Of a stretch of 64,000 nt of DNA, positions 42,067 through 51,650 are shown piece by piece (the first letter of the stretch is position 1; the number at the start of each line of letters is the position of its first letter). The DNA is taken from NCBI GenBank assembly GCA_934271465.1, contig CAKQRQ010000006.1:1-64000 (forward strand), read 5' to 3'. Source of the stretch: an uncultured Alphaproteobacteria bacterium (GTDB lineage: Bacteria; Pseudomonadota; Alphaproteobacteria; RF32; CAG-239). The translations under genes were made by a program, and so were the position numbers. The notes below the pieces were generated by a model that saw nothing but the letters and a program-made list of their open reading frames with translations, made no database searches and was not told the DNA's origin.

Positions 42067-44325
42067 AACTTCCCGCCGCCCGACATGATCCGCCGGCGAA
42101 ACAATCCCCTCTTCTTCCATACGGTCAATAATAGAAGCAGCTCTGTTGTAACCGATACGCAACCGGCGTTGAACATAACTGATAGAAGCTTTTTTATCCG
42201 TTTGGACAATCTGAACGGCCTGCCGATATAAATCATCATCACTTCCCGAAAATTCGGAATTATCAAAAACCGCACTGCCCGAAGATGATTTTCCGTCAGT
42301 CAGCTCGCCTTCTGTAACAGACTCAACATACTCGGGTTGACGCTGGCTCTTCAAAAATTCAACAATTTTTTCAACTTCGCTATCCTTGACAAACGGAGCA
42401 TGAATACGCCGCGGGCGCTGACCTGCCGGCATATAAAGCATATCGCCCATTCCCAGCAATTGCTCCGCGCCTTGTTCACCCAAAATCGTCCGACTGTCAA
42501 TCTTCGAAGTAACCTGATAACTGATACGCGTCGGAAAGTTGGCTTTAATCGTTCCGGTAATAACATCAACCGACGGCCTTTGAGTCGACATAATCAAATG
42601 GATTCCGGCCGCACGAGCCATCTGTGCCAGACGTTGAATAGCTGCTTCAACATCTTTCCCCGCCACAAGCATCAAATCCGCCATTTCATCAACCACAATG
42701 ACAATATAAGGCATCGGAGTTAAATCAAGCTCTTGATCCTCATAAATCGGCTTACCCGTTTCCATGTCAAATCCAGTCTGAACCGTCCGAATGATTTTTT
42801 CGCCTGAAGCGCGCAACTCTTCAAGTTTTTGGTTATATCCGGTAATGTTGCGCACATTCAATTGCGCCATGGAACGATACCGATCTTCCATCTCTTTAAC
42901 CGCCCATTTCAACCCGATAACGGCTTTAGCTGGATCAGTAATAACAGGTGTCAACAAATGCGGAATTCCGTTATACATTGTAAATTCAAGCATTTTCGGA
43001 TCAATCATAATCAACTTACACTCTTCCGGCTTCATTTTATACAAGAGCGAAATAATCATAGAGTTGACACCGACAGACTTACCTGAACCCGTCGTCCCTG
43101 CCACAAGCAAATGCGGCATCTTAGCTAAATCGGCATAAGTATTTTTGCCCCCGATATCTTTTCCCAAACTGATTGCCAACGCAGCTTTAGATGTTTTAAA
43201 ATCATCACTCTCCAGCAAATCTCTCAAATAAACAATTTCCCTTGTCGTATTCGGCAGCTCAATTCCGATAGTATTCGACCCCGGAACAACGGCAATACGA
43301 ACAGAAACCGCGCTCATAGAGCGGGCTATATCATCAGCCAGCCCAATAACACGCGCCGTCTTAATCCCCGGCGCCGGTTCAAGCTCATAAAGAGTTACAA
43401 CAGGCCCTGGACGTTTATTAACGATTCGTCCCGAGACACCGAATTCCTGTAAAACTTCTTCCAGTCTGGCCGCCACCTTGTCCAAATCTTTTTGGCTCTG
43501 ATGTTGCAAATTCTTATCCTTAGCCGTTGACAGCAATTCAATCGACGGAAACGAATATCCGTCATCTGCTTTCTTGGATGATTTTGCAATTTTAATCGTC
43601 TCCGCTGGTTTTGAAGACGATTCTTCAGCCTTATCCTCCCGAACTTTGGGTTCTTTACGCTGCCGCACCGGTCTGGATATTTTGTCACGCTTTTTATTCA
43701 AAGATCCGAAAAGCTTCTGAACTCCGTGCCACATAAACAAACATCCGACACCAACGCCAAGACAAATTCGCTTGACCAAATGATACCACCCACCCAAAGT
43801 AATACCGCAAGCAAAATTAAATGAAATAAAAGCAAGCAGCCCTAAAATACTTCCGACGATATAGGAATTATAAGCAAAATCCTTGAGCCTGTCTGCCAGC
43901 CCCAAAAGCTGCCTCAAAAAGAAAACACCTACTGTGCCGCCAAACTTAAATCCATCAACTTCGCCCCACACAAGAGCCAACAACGGAGCCAAAGAGAAAA
44001 CACCAACAACTACCGCAAAAAAGCGCCCATAAAGCCGGATAAAAGCTCGGTATCGAATAATTTCATATCCCCAAACAAGAGGCGTCACCAAAAAGAGCGG
44101 CAAAGCCAACCCAAACCAATTCAAAATCCAATCAGCCGAAACAGCTCCAAAAACGCCCAAAATATTTTGAACCTTAAAAGAATTAGCAACATTATAACCG
44201 GCATCAGCCGAATGAAAAGACAAACACGCCGCCAACAAAGCAAGCGCTCCAAACATAAACACAAGTCCCACAAACAATACAGCCGCTTTCACAAGCCACG
44301 ATTTTTCTTTTTTGCGTTTTGCCAT
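42061..44325 (-). CDS. ftsK: DNA translocase FtsK
   Basis: Septal DNA pump coordinating chromosome segregation and dimer resolution. 754 aa from the ATG at 44325 (AGAGGAAAG upstream); the longer frame adds 21 residues without support. Four N-terminal membrane helices, a short Lys/Glu linker, then the RecA-like motor with Walker A LLVAGTTGSGKSVGVNSMI, Walker B YIVIVVDEMADLMLVAG and the C-terminal gamma domain (VQRRLRIGYNRAASIIDRME) that reads KOPS. Single start-to-stop frame, intact. Confidence 0.97.
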   Translation of the reverse strand: MAKRKKEKSWLVKAAVLFVGLVFMFGALALLAACLSFHSADAGYNVANSFKVQNILGVFGAVSADWILNWFGLALPLFLVTPLVWGYEIIRYRAFIRLYGRFFAVVVGVFSLAPLLALVWGEVDGFKFGGTVGVFFLRQLLGLADRLKDFAYNSYIVGSILGLLAFISFNFACGITLGGWYHLVKRICLGVGVGCLFMWHGVQKLFGSLNKKRDKISRPVRQRKEPKVREDKAEESSSKPAETIKIAKSSKKADDGYSFPSIELLSTAKDKNLQHQSQKDLDKVAARLEEVLQEFGVSGRIVNKRPGPVVTLYELEPAPGIKTARVIGLADDIARSMSAVSVRIAVVPGSNTIGIELPNTTREIVYLRDLLESDDFKTSKAALAISLGKDIGGKNTYADLAKMPHLLVAGTTGSGKSVGVNSMIISLLYKMKPEECKLIMIDPKMLEFTMYNGIPHLLTPVITDPAKAVIGLKWAVKEMEDRYRSMAQLNVRNITGYNQKLEELRASGEKIIRTVQTGFDMETGKPIYEDQELDLTPMPYIVIVVDEMADLMLVAGKDVEAAIQRLAQMARAAGIHLIMSTQRPSVDVITGTIKANFPTRISYQVTSKIDSRTILGEQGAEQLLGMGDMLYMPAGQRPRRIHAPFVKDSEVEKIVEFLKSQRQPEYVESVTEGELTDGKSSSGSAVFDNSEFSGSDDDLYRQAVQIVQTDKKASISYVQRRLRIGYNRAASIIDRMEEEGIVSPADHVGRREVL

Positions 44326-44493
44326 TGTCTTTCCTCTAAAACAAACGTTCTCCTCGAGAATACGATATTTTACATCCCGAATTATCAATAATCTCTTAAT
44401 GTCTGCGATATCTTTTCCTAAAATGCTTGACTTTTTCTCGTTTTTCTCACACTCTTAAACCAGTTTAACTTTATTTTTGACAAAGGAAAAATC

Positions 44494-45231
44494 ATGTTCA
44501 GATTAGATGGAAAAGTGGCTTTAATCACAGGCGCTTCCGGCGGCCTCGGAAACAAAATTGCGCGCACCCTGCATGCCCAAGGGGCAAAACTCGCCCTGAC
44601 GGATATGCGTGCCGAGCCAATGGAAGCTCTCAAAGCCGAGCTCGGAGAAAATATCGAAACCTTTGTGGCTAACCTTTCTGATTCAGAGGCTATCAAAACA
44701 TTAGTTGCCGAAGTTGAAGCCAAATTCGGACAAATTGATATTTTGGTCAACAACGCCGGTCTGACTCGTGACAATCTTTTCATGCGTATGAGTGATGACG
44801 AATGGCAGCTTGTCTTGGACGTCAATCTGTCCGCCGGTTTCAAATTGGCACGCGGCGTCATTCGCGGCATGATGAAACGTCGTTTTGGCCGCATTATCGG
44901 CATAGCTTCGGTTGTCGGTGTTATGGGCAATGCCGGTCAGGCCAACTATGCGGCCTCCAAAGGCGGAATGATAGCCATGAACAAATGTTTAGCTCAAGAA
45001 GTTGCCTCTCGAAACATTACAGTCAACTCCATTGCCCCTGGTTTCATCCGCACTCCAATGACAGATGTCTTGTCCGAAGATGTCAAAAAAGCACTTTTAG
45101 CCAAAATTCCGGAAGGAAAACTCGGCGAGGCGCAGGATATTGCCAACACCGTAGCCTTCTTGGCCTCTGATGAGGCTCAATACATCACAGGCCAAACAAT
45201 CAACGTCAATGGCGGAATGGCAATGATTTAA
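44494..45231 (+). CDS. fabG: 3-oxoacyl-ACP reductase FabG
   Basis: NADPH-dependent reduction of 3-oxoacyl-ACP in fatty-acid elongation. 245 aa short-chain dehydrogenase: ALITGASGGLGNKIARTLHA, NNAGLTRDNLFMRM, the Ser in IASVVGVMGNAGQANYAASKGG with the Tyr-x3-Lys pair, and the typical C-terminus ITGQTINVNGGMAMI. AAAGGA lies before the ATG. The gene stands alone; fabD, acpP and fabF are not adjacent. Confidence 0.94.
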   Translation: MFRLDGKVALITGASGGLGNKIARTLHAQGAKLALTDMRAEPMEALKAELGENIETFVANLSDSEAIKTLVAEVEAKFGQIDILVNNAGLTRDNLFMRMSDDEWQLVLDVNLSAGFKLARGVIRGMMKRRFGRIIGIASVVGVMGNAGQANYAASKGGMIAMNKCLAQEVASRNITVNSIAPGFIRTPMTDVLSEDVKKALLAKIPEGKLGEAQDIANTVAFLASDEAQYITGQTINVNGGMAMI

Positions 45232-45250
45232 CAAAAAATCTTCTTGTAAA

Positions 45251-45286
45251 AAAACTCCAAGACATAAAAATCTTGGAGTTTTTTAT
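45251..45286. terminator. Bidirectional terminator fabG/rbfA
   Basis: AAAACTCCAAGA (45251-45262) and TCTTGGAGTTTT (45271-45282) form a perfect 12-bp stem with flanking A and T runs, between convergent fabG and rbfA. Confidence 0.92.
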
Positions 45287-45661
45287 TTATTTCAAATCCT
45301 GAAGCACATGCGGATCATGAAGCAGCTTTTCTATCTTATCAACTTCTTCAAAACTCTTATCAACCCTGAAATTAATCTCGGGCACATACCGCAAAGATGT
45401 TTCTCTAGCCACTTGCTTCCTGAAAAAGTTTGACGCCAACTGCAATCCGCCCAAAACTTCCTGCAAGCAAGACTCTTTCGAGGTTACAAACCAAACAGCA
45501 CAATATTTCAAATCCGGCGAAACCGTTACTTTTGTCACGGTTACGAGTGTATCAATTCCTTCCAGATTGTGCACCTCTCCGCGGTCAATAAAGCGCGCAA
45601 TAATTTTTTTAATCTCTTGAGCAACCCGAAGCTGTCTTTGAGACGGTTCTTTTTCTGCCAT
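45287..45661 (-). CDS. rbfA: Ribosome-binding factor A
   Basis: Small KH-fold factor for 30S maturation at the 16S 5' helix. 124 aa: SQRQLRVAQEIKKIIARFID, VTVTKVTVSPDLKYCAVWFV and KQVARETSLRYVPEINFRVD match. AAGGAG lies upstream. It is separated from its usual partner infB (56578) and has its own promoter downstream of the pnp terminator. Confidence 0.94.
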   Translation of the reverse strand: MAEKEPSQRQLRVAQEIKKIIARFIDRGEVHNLEGIDTLVTVTKVTVSPDLKYCAVWFVTSKESCLQEVLGGLQLASNFFRKQVARETSLRYVPEINFRVDKSFEEVDKIEKLLHDPHVLQDLK

Positions 45662-45687
45662 TGGAAATCTCCTTCTGTTTTTTTGAA

Positions 45688-45716
45688 ACTATATCGGCAA
45701 TTAACTTATTTTTCAA
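45688..45716 (-). promoter_or_regulatory. rbfA promoter
   Basis: On the minus strand TTGAAA (plus 45711-45716), exactly 17 bases, TATAGT (plus 45688-45693), about 27 bases before the rbfA ATG. Both hexamers match the consensus at five of six positions. Confidence 0.7.
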
Positions 45717-45726
45717 GTTTTTTAAA

Positions 45727-45756
45727 GAAAACGGCCCCCTTTTTCAAGAGAGCCGT
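45727..45756 (-). terminator. Terminator after pnp
   Basis: On the minus strand ACGGCTCTC pairs with GGGGGCCGT (plus 45748-45756 and 45731-45739), with two G-U pairs and then a short U run. Twenty bases past the pnp stop. Confidence 0.7.
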
Positions 45757-45775
45757 CTCACTGCTATCGGAAAAA

Positions 45776-47896
45776 CTATTTTTCCAAATCTTCTCCCGTT
45801 TCCTGATTAACTCTCTTAGCCGAAAGTTTAATCTTACCGCGGTTATCGGCACCCAAACATTTAACCCAAATCTGGTCGCCTTCTTTATAATAATCCGAAA
45901 CAGAAGCAATGCGCTCATTCTTAACTTCAGAAATATGAACAAGACCTTCCGTCGTGCCAAGGAAACGAACAAATGCGCCAAAATCCATAATTTTGGTAAT
46001 TGTTCCATGGTAAATCTTACCGGCCTCAGGCTCGGCTACAATACCCATAATCCATTCCAAAGCAGCATCGCCGTCTTCTTTCTTCAAAGAAGCAATCTTA
46101 ACAACACCATCATCTGTAATATCGATTTTGGTGTGTGTTGTATCAACGATTTCACGGATAACCTTTCCACCTGTTCCGATAACTTCACGGATTTTATCTA
46201 CCGGAATCTTAATCGCAACAATACGCGGTGCTCTGTCCGAAACATGCGGACGAGGTTCAGCAATGGCTTTAGCCATTTCACCCAAAATGTGAATCCGACC
46301 CTCATGAGCTTGTCTCAAAGCCTTATCCATAATTTCTTTTGTAATAGATGTAATTTTAATATCCATCTGCAAGGCCGTCACGCCGTCTTTTGTTCCGGCG
46401 ACCTTAAAGTCCATATCGCCCAGATGATCTTCATCACCCAAAATATCAGTCAAGATAGCAACACGCCCGTCATCTTCTTTAATCAAGCCCATTGCAATAC
46501 CAGCAACAGGTTTGCGCAAAGGAACGCCGGCAGCCATCAAAGACATTGTCGATCCGCAAACGGTAGCCATTGAAGATGAGCCATTCGATTCCATAATTTC
46601 CGAAACAACTCTGACCGTATAGGGGAAAGAATCTTTATCTTTCGGCATCATCGGATGGATTGCACGCCAAGCCAACTTGCCGTGGCCGATTTCGCGGCGT
46701 CCCGGAGACCCCAAACGACCACATTCGCCAACAGAGAACGGCGGGAAGTTATAATTCAACATAAAGTCTTGTTTAGACTCATCAAACAATCCATCGATAA
46801 TCTGAGCATCTTCGCCTGTGCCCAAAGTCGTAACAACCAAAGCCTGTGTTTCACCACGTGTAAACAGGGCTGAACCGTGCGTTGTCGGCAAGACATCAAC
46901 CTGACACTGAATCGGGCGAACAGTTTTTGTATCACGTCCGTCAATACGATGTCCCGTTGTCAAAACTTTTTCTCTGACAACCTTGTGCATCAATTTTTCA
47001 ATAACATCGCCGACATAACGGTTTTCAATTTCGTTTTCGGGATCAATCGTTGCCTTGACTTCCTCTGACAAAGCTCCGACCAAATTGCCTCTGGTCAGTT
47101 TATCTGTTTCTTCAAAAGCTTTGGCATATTTCGCCTCAAACTCTTTTTCAACTCTGGCATACAAAGCATCAAATTCCGGCGGGAAAACCGGAGATTCCCA
47201 GCGCTCTTTTCCGGCTTCTTTAACCAAATCATTAATCAAATCAATAACCGGTTGAAATTTCTCAAAACCGAACATAACTGCGCCAAGCATTGTTTCTTCG
47301 GAGAGTTCATTAGCCTCGGACTCAACCATTAAAACGCCTTCTTTTGTTCCGGCAACAGCCAATTCCAAATCCGATTCGGCCTGCTGCTCAATCGTCGGGT
47401 TCAAAATATATTCGCCGTTTTTATAGCCGATTTTAGCCGCGCCGATAGGACCCAAGAACGGAATCCCCGAAACGGCCAAAGCAGCTGACGCTGCAATCAT
47501 GGCAACAACATCGGAATCATTATGTTTATCATGAGCCAAAACCGTGCAAACAACTTGAACTTCATTTTTGAAAGCATCAGGAAACAACGGACGGATAGGT
47601 CTGTCAATCAGACGCGAAATCAAAACTTCTCTTTCTGAAGGCTTACCCTCACGTTTCATAAATCCGCCGGGAACTTTACCCGTCGCATAATATTTTTCCT
47701 GATAATTAACCGTCAAAGGAAAGAAATCCTGATCATCCTTTACCTCTTTCGCGGCGCATACCGTTCCGTGAACAACTGTTTCTCCATAAGTGACAACTAC
47801 CGAACCGGCGGCCTGTCGTGAAATTTTACCTGTTTCTAAAATAAGTTTGCGTCCGCCCCAATCCATTTCTTTGCGGACTTCATTAAATTCGATCAT
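45776..47896 (-). CDS. pnp: Polyribonucleotide nucleotidyltransferase
   Basis: Trimeric 3'-5' phosphorolytic exoribonuclease of the degradosome. 706 aa: two RNase PH domains (FFPLTVNYQEKYYATGKVPG, GFMKREGKPSEREVLISRLI; FMLNYNFPPFSVGECGRLGS), the helical domain, KH domain (IREVIGTGGKVIREIVDTT) and S1 domain (GTITKIMDFGAFVRFLGTTE). AAAGG lies before the ATG. Downstream of rpsO, the classical arrangement, with a processing-type hairpin between. Confidence 0.97.
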   Translation of the reverse strand: MIEFNEVRKEMDWGGRKLILETGKISRQAAGSVVVTYGETVVHGTVCAAKEVKDDQDFFPLTVNYQEKYYATGKVPGGFMKREGKPSEREVLISRLIDRPIRPLFPDAFKNEVQVVCTVLAHDKHNDSDVVAMIAASAALAVSGIPFLGPIGAAKIGYKNGEYILNPTIEQQAESDLELAVAGTKEGVLMVESEANELSEETMLGAVMFGFEKFQPVIDLINDLVKEAGKERWESPVFPPEFDALYARVEKEFEAKYAKAFEETDKLTRGNLVGALSEEVKATIDPENEIENRYVGDVIEKLMHKVVREKVLTTGHRIDGRDTKTVRPIQCQVDVLPTTHGSALFTRGETQALVVTTLGTGEDAQIIDGLFDESKQDFMLNYNFPPFSVGECGRLGSPGRREIGHGKLAWRAIHPMMPKDKDSFPYTVRVVSEIMESNGSSSMATVCGSTMSLMAAGVPLRKPVAGIAMGLIKEDDGRVAILTDILGDEDHLGDMDFKVAGTKDGVTALQMDIKITSITKEIMDKALRQAHEGRIHILGEMAKAIAEPRPHVSDRAPRIVAIKIPVDKIREVIGTGGKVIREIVDTTHTKIDITDDGVVKIASLKKEDGDAALEWIMGIVAEPEAGKIYHGTITKIMDFGAFVRFLGTTEGLVHISEVKNERIASVSDYYKEGDQIWVKCLGADNRGKIKLSAKRVNQETGEDLEK

Positions 47897-47958
47897 ATTT
47901 CTTTACCTTTCAATTTCCATATAACCTCTACCTGCCCCATGCAGGATTTTTTAAGCAA

Positions 47959-47986
47959 TTGCGGAGCTTGGACTAAAGCTCCGCAA
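47959..47986 (-). promoter_or_regulatory. rpsO-pnp intercistronic hairpin
   Basis: TTGCGGAGCTT (47959-47969) and AAGCTCCGCAA (47976-47986) form a perfect 11-bp stem 15 bases after the rpsO stop. There is no U tract on the minus strand. It could be an RNase III-type processing or attenuation site, as known between rpsO and pnp in E. coli. Confidence 0.55.
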
Positions 47987-48001
47987 CCTGTGTGTTTTAC
48001 C

Positions 48002-48274
48002 TTATCGTCTGATATTCAGTTTAGAAATAATATTCTGATATCTGCTCTCATCTTTGGCCTTTAAATAGTCCAACAAGTGACGACGACGAGCAACTTTTTT
48101 CATCAAGCCCAAACGAGAGTGATTGTCTTTGGCATGAACCTTAAAATGCTCAATCAAATTATTGATTTCAGCAGTCCAAATAGCAATCTGAACTTCCGGA
48201 GAACCGGTATCGTTCGGGTTAACGGCATAAGTTTTAATTAAATTTTGTTTTTCTTCATTCGAAATCGACATCAT
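48002..48274 (-). CDS. rpsO: 30S ribosomal protein S15
   Basis: Primary 16S rRNA binder of the platform, also at an intersubunit bridge. 89-90 aa (two adjacent ATG codons; AAGGA upstream serves either). NDTGSPEVQIAIWTAEINNL, EHFKVHAKDNHSRLGLMKKV and ARRRHLLDYLKAKDESRYQN are diagnostic. Begins 14 bases after truB. Confidence 0.97.
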   Translation of the reverse strand: MMSISNEEKQNLIKTYAVNPNDTGSPEVQIAIWTAEINNLIEHFKVHAKDNHSRLGLMKKVARRRHLLDYLKAKDESRYQNIISKLNIRR

Positions 48275-48288
48275 TTTTTCCTTTTTTA

Positions 48289-49197
48289 TTAAAGATTAAA
48301 AACTCGGATCGGCAAAATTTTAGTTTTTTCAATCCGAACCATAGCCACCGGTTTATCATCAGCAACGGCAGCTGTTTCTTTCCCAACAAGGTGTTCAACC
48401 TCATAATTTTTGGGCGAAATGCTCTGCCCCTGCCTCAATTTGGCGGCATCTCCTTCCCTTACGGCAATGACCGTGATGTCGCACAGACATGTCAATAGGG
48501 GAAGCAAAAATTTCTGGCGTTCATTAACATACTCTATCTTTTTTAAATTTTCCAGTAAAATCGTATCTTTAAGGCTAAAATGTCCGCATTTTGTCCGCCG
48601 AAGAGCCGTCAAATGCCCGCAGCACCCCAATTTCTCGGCTAAATCAACACCCAAAGTGCGCACATACGTCCCTTTTGAGCACTCAACTCTGAAACGAGCG
48701 TTCGAGTCGTCAACCATCTCCAAAAGCTCCAACCAATAAATTGTAACTTGTCTTTCGGGAATTTGAACATCGATTCCCCGTCTGGCCAAATCGTAAGCCC
48801 GCTCGCCATTGATTTTAACAGCAGAATATGCCGGCGGGACTTGCGTAATCTCCCCCAAAAAGCAGGGAAGAATCTCCAAAATTTCATCTTTTGTCGGACG
48901 TTTTTCGCTTTCTTGAATAACTTGCCCTGTCAAATCCGCCGTATCCGTCGCCGTGCCGAATTGAAGCGTAAACTCATACTCTTTTCGCCCATCCGTCACA
49001 TAAGGCACAAGTTTTGTCGCCTCTCCAAAAGCAATCGGAAGCACCCCAGAGGCAAACGGATCCAAAGTTCCGGTATGCCCGTTCTTTTTCGCGTCAAACA
49101 AATGTCTGGTTTGATTCACAATCGTCGTCGATCCGATACCCGTCGGTTTATCAACAATCAACCACCCGTTAACATCAAGCCCTTTTTTGTGTTTCAT
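48289..49197 (-). CDS. truB: tRNA pseudouridine-55 synthase
   Basis: Makes pseudouridine 55 in the T-loop of tRNAs. 302 aa. The start GWLIVDKPTGIGSTTIVNQT and the catalytic Asp in NGHTGTLDPFASGVLPIAFG identify TruB. CSKGTYVRTLGVDLAEKLGC is the second family motif, and a PUA-like C-terminus follows. AGGA lies seven bases upstream. Confidence 0.96.
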   Translation of the reverse strand: MKHKKGLDVNGWLIVDKPTGIGSTTIVNQTRHLFDAKKNGHTGTLDPFASGVLPIAFGEATKLVPYVTDGRKEYEFTLQFGTATDTADLTGQVIQESEKRPTKDEILEILPCFLGEITQVPPAYSAVKINGERAYDLARRGIDVQIPERQVTIYWLELLEMVDDSNARFRVECSKGTYVRTLGVDLAEKLGCCGHLTALRRTKCGHFSLKDTILLENLKKIEYVNERQKFLLPLLTCLCDITVIAVREGDAAKLRQGQSISPKNYEVEHLVGKETAAVADDKPVAMVRIEKTKILPIRVFNL

Positions 49198-49214
49198 AAA
49201 AAATCCTTTTGTGC

Positions 49215-49691
49215 TTAAAAATCTTTCAGGCGGATTTTGCGGTCAAGTTCCCGATTTTTAATCGTTTCCCGCTTATCATAAACTTTCTTGCCGCGCCCCA
49301 AACCGACCTCTAACTTGGCTCGCCCGTGCGTATCAAAAAAGAGTCTCAAAGCAACCAATGTCGACCCTTTGCGCGCCAGCGCGTTCAAAATATCAATAAT
49401 CTCTTTTTTCTTGAGCAATAATTTACGCTCTCGTTTCTCCGCATGCGACGCATACCCTTTATTGACATATTCGGCAATAAACATATTTGACATAAAAATC
49501 TCGCCGTTATGTTCCACCCCGAAAGCATCGTTGATATTGGCATGCCCCAGCCTCAAAGATTTGACTTCCGTCCCCAAAAGTTCAAGTCCGGCCACAAATT
49601 TCTCTTCAATTAAATAGTCAAAATGAGCCCGTCGGTTTTGAGCAATCAATCCGGTTGAAATAAAGTCCGATGTCTTTTTAGCCTTCGCCAT
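49215..49691 (-). CDS. smpB: SsrA-binding protein
   Basis: Binds tmRNA and delivers it to stalled ribosomes (trans-translation). 158 aa: LIAQNRRAHFDYLIEEKFVA, LLGTEVKSLRLGHANINDAF, FMSNMFIAEY and the C-terminal GKKVYDKRETIKNRELDRKI fit. Overlaps the tilS 3' end by 14 bases. The tmRNA gene itself is not in the window. Confidence 0.96.
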   Translation of the reverse strand: MAKAKKTSDFISTGLIAQNRRAHFDYLIEEKFVAGLELLGTEVKSLRLGHANINDAFGVEHNGEIFMSNMFIAEYVNKGYASHAEKRERKLLLKKKEIIDILNALARKGSTLVALRLFFDTHGRAKLEVGLGRGKKVYDKRETIKNRELDRKIRLKDF

Positions 49692-50742
49692 ATTGTTTTT
49701 CCGTTTTATTTCTTAAAGCTCTTCTAACCTTATACGGAAGCCCCGCTGACAAATATTCCTGATGAGTCTTGCAAAAGTTTTCCCATTCCTGACGGCTCAT
49801 AAGGATACTATCCTCATCTTGCGGCACAATCCAAAGGCGTTTTGAGGCTATAAATAACTCACACTTTCCCAAAGTGCAACCCTTAAAATCATCTGCCTTT
49901 TCCAAAACCCGCAAAATCTCCGCGGATTCGGGAGAATATTCCCCAGCGCCGATTTTCTTAATCAGCTGCCCCAAAACAATCATCGCAATTTCCTGAGGAA
50001 GAGCTTTCAACCTTTGCCAGGACAAACAAGCCGCAACCTTGTCAAAAAAACGAACCCTCGATTCGATAAACTTATCAGCGGTTTCAGAAAGAAATAACCT
50101 TGTTTTCAACAAAGTCGCCGCCGTATCGGCCAAACATTGAGCATCAATACCGATTCGCTCCAATTCCGGCAAAAAATGTCTGATTTTAACCCGAGCAAAA
50201 TCTTCATCTTGATTCATCGGATCCTCAATCCATTTAATGTGTTTTGCCGAAAGATATTGGCGCAGCGCTTCCGGAGAATCCGAAAGCTGTGGGCGAATAA
50301 GAATTATGCCGTTTCTCTCGCTGACAGGCAAAATACCGCTTAGTCCAAAAACACCGCTGCCCCGTTGTAGCCGCAGCAAAAAAGTCTCCGCCTGATCCCT
50401 CAAATGATGTCCCGTTGCCAAAACGCCAATTCTGTTTGCTTTGCAAAAATCAAACATCAGCCGATATCTGGCCTGCCGCGCGGCCTCCTCGATTCCTTTT
50501 TCGGGTTTATGCCCCGTCCACTCTAAAATATGATGCTCGATTCCATTAGCGCTCATCACCTGCGACACATAAAGCGCCTCAGCGGCCGACTCTGGACGCA
50601 GCCCATGGTCAACCGTCAAAGCCACAACTTTTTTTCCGGATTCTTTTAAACGCAATGCCAAAGCAAGCGAATCAGCCCCACCGGAAACAGCGGCCGCAAC
50701 AACCTTATCTTCAATATTAAATTTTTCGAAAAACTGTTTCAT
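49678..50742 (-). CDS. tilS: tRNA(Ile)-lysidine synthetase
   Basis: Modifies C34 of the CAU-anticodon tRNA-Ile to lysidine so that it reads AUA. 354 aa with the PP-loop AAAVSGGADSLALALRLKES, VDHGLRPESAAEAL, GVLATGHHLRDQAETFLLRL and a TilS-type second domain. Follows cpoB after two bases; in many alphaproteobacteria tilS sits between cpoB (ybgF) and ftsH, so the context supports it. ftsH is not here; smpB is in its place. Confidence 0.94.
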   Translation of the reverse strand: MKQFFEKFNIEDKVVAAAVSGGADSLALALRLKESGKKVVALTVDHGLRPESAAEALYVSQVMSANGIEHHILEWTGHKPEKGIEEAARQARYRLMFDFCKANRIGVLATGHHLRDQAETFLLRLQRGSGVFGLSGILPVSERNGIILIRPQLSDSPEALRQYLSAKHIKWIEDPMNQDEDFARVKIRHFLPELERIGIDAQCLADTAATLLKTRLFLSETADKFIESRVRFFDKVAACLSWQRLKALPQEIAMIVLGQLIKKIGAGEYSPESAEILRVLEKADDFKGCTLGKCELFIASKRLWIVPQDEDSILMSRQEWENFCKTHQEYLSAGLPYKVRRALRNKTEKQYGEG

Positions 50743-50744
50743 TC

Positions 50745-51581
50745 CTATTTAGGACACTTCAATTCTTCAGCGGCTTTTTGAGCGCGTTCTTTCAAATTAT
50801 CCGCAGCATTCGGAAACTCTTTCGGCAAATTGACAAAGGCCGTGCACGCTTCTTCTGTTTTCCCGAGCATCTGCATAGACAACCCCAGCTTCAAGATATT
50901 ATCCGCACCTTTGTTGCCGTCTTTATACTTTTCATATCCTTTAGCAAAAGCCACCGCCGCTTTGGCGTAATCTTTTTTGCCATAATAGGATTCGCCCAAC
51001 CAATATTGAGCATTGGGTGCCAACTTATGATCCGAAAACTTTGTTAAAAAGGCCGTAAACTTAGCCGCCGCCTCATCATGGTTTCCAGCATTAATCGCAT
51101 CAAGCCCCATCTGATAAACTTCCTCCGCAGACTTGGTCTGAACCTCGGGCAAATCATCGCCTTTGGCTATCGTTCCTCCAATAATCGATTCAGGCGCTCC
51201 CGCTGCAACAGGCGCATCAAATTTTTTGGCCGGCGCCTGCGTTCCCATACCGCCCTCAATCGGCTTTCCTTCAATCATTTTAATTCTGACGTCGACATCT
51301 TTATTAATCATATCGATTTTATCTTCCAATGATTTAAGTTGATGCTCAATAACGTCCATCCGCCCGACCGCCTGACGCAGAGTCTCATCCATCTGGCTGA
51401 CCTGCACAACAACATCTTCACCGCCGGCCGAGCCGCCGCGAGCCATTTTACGCTGCAAAACCTGCAAATCTTCCTTAACCTGATCTATCTGCCTTTGCAA
51501 GGCATTGTCGGAAACAGCCTCCGCTTTCAAAGAAACAAGCAATCCCAAACACAAAACACCTAATACTGCCGTTTTTTTCAT
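50745..51581 (-). CDS. cpoB: Tol-Pal coordinator CpoB (YbgF)
   Basis: Periplasmic protein linking the Tol-Pal machine to peptidoglycan synthesis. 278 aa from the ATG at 51581, with GAGGG upstream (the longer frame adds 29 residues). Signal peptide KKTAVLGVLCLGLLVSLKAEA, a coiled coil (NALQRQIDQVKEDLQVLQRK and SLEDKIDMINKDVDVR), a flexible Ala/Pro linker, and three TPRs from AEEVYQMGLDAINAGNHDEA to the end. Confidence 0.94.
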   Translation of the reverse strand: MKKTAVLGVLCLGLLVSLKAEAVSDNALQRQIDQVKEDLQVLQRKMARGGSAGGEDVVVQVSQMDETLRQAVGRMDVIEHQLKSLEDKIDMINKDVDVRIKMIEGKPIEGGMGTQAPAKKFDAPVAAGAPESIIGGTIAKGDDLPEVQTKSAEEVYQMGLDAINAGNHDEAAAKFTAFLTKFSDHKLAPNAQYWLGESYYGKKDYAKAAVAFAKGYEKYKDGNKGADNILKLGLSMQMLGKTEEACTAFVNLPKEFPNAADNLKERAQKAAEELKCPK

Positions 51582-51650
51582 CTTACCCTCTGCGTATAAT
51601 ATTTCGTTATTTTTTAATAATCTAAAACAAAAGAAACCAAACCTCAAGTC

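Noticed and set aside
44427..44478. TTGACT and TTGACA motifs ahead of fabG as its promoter
   Set aside because: No acceptable -10 box at 16-18 bases from the first, and the second lies too close to the start codon.
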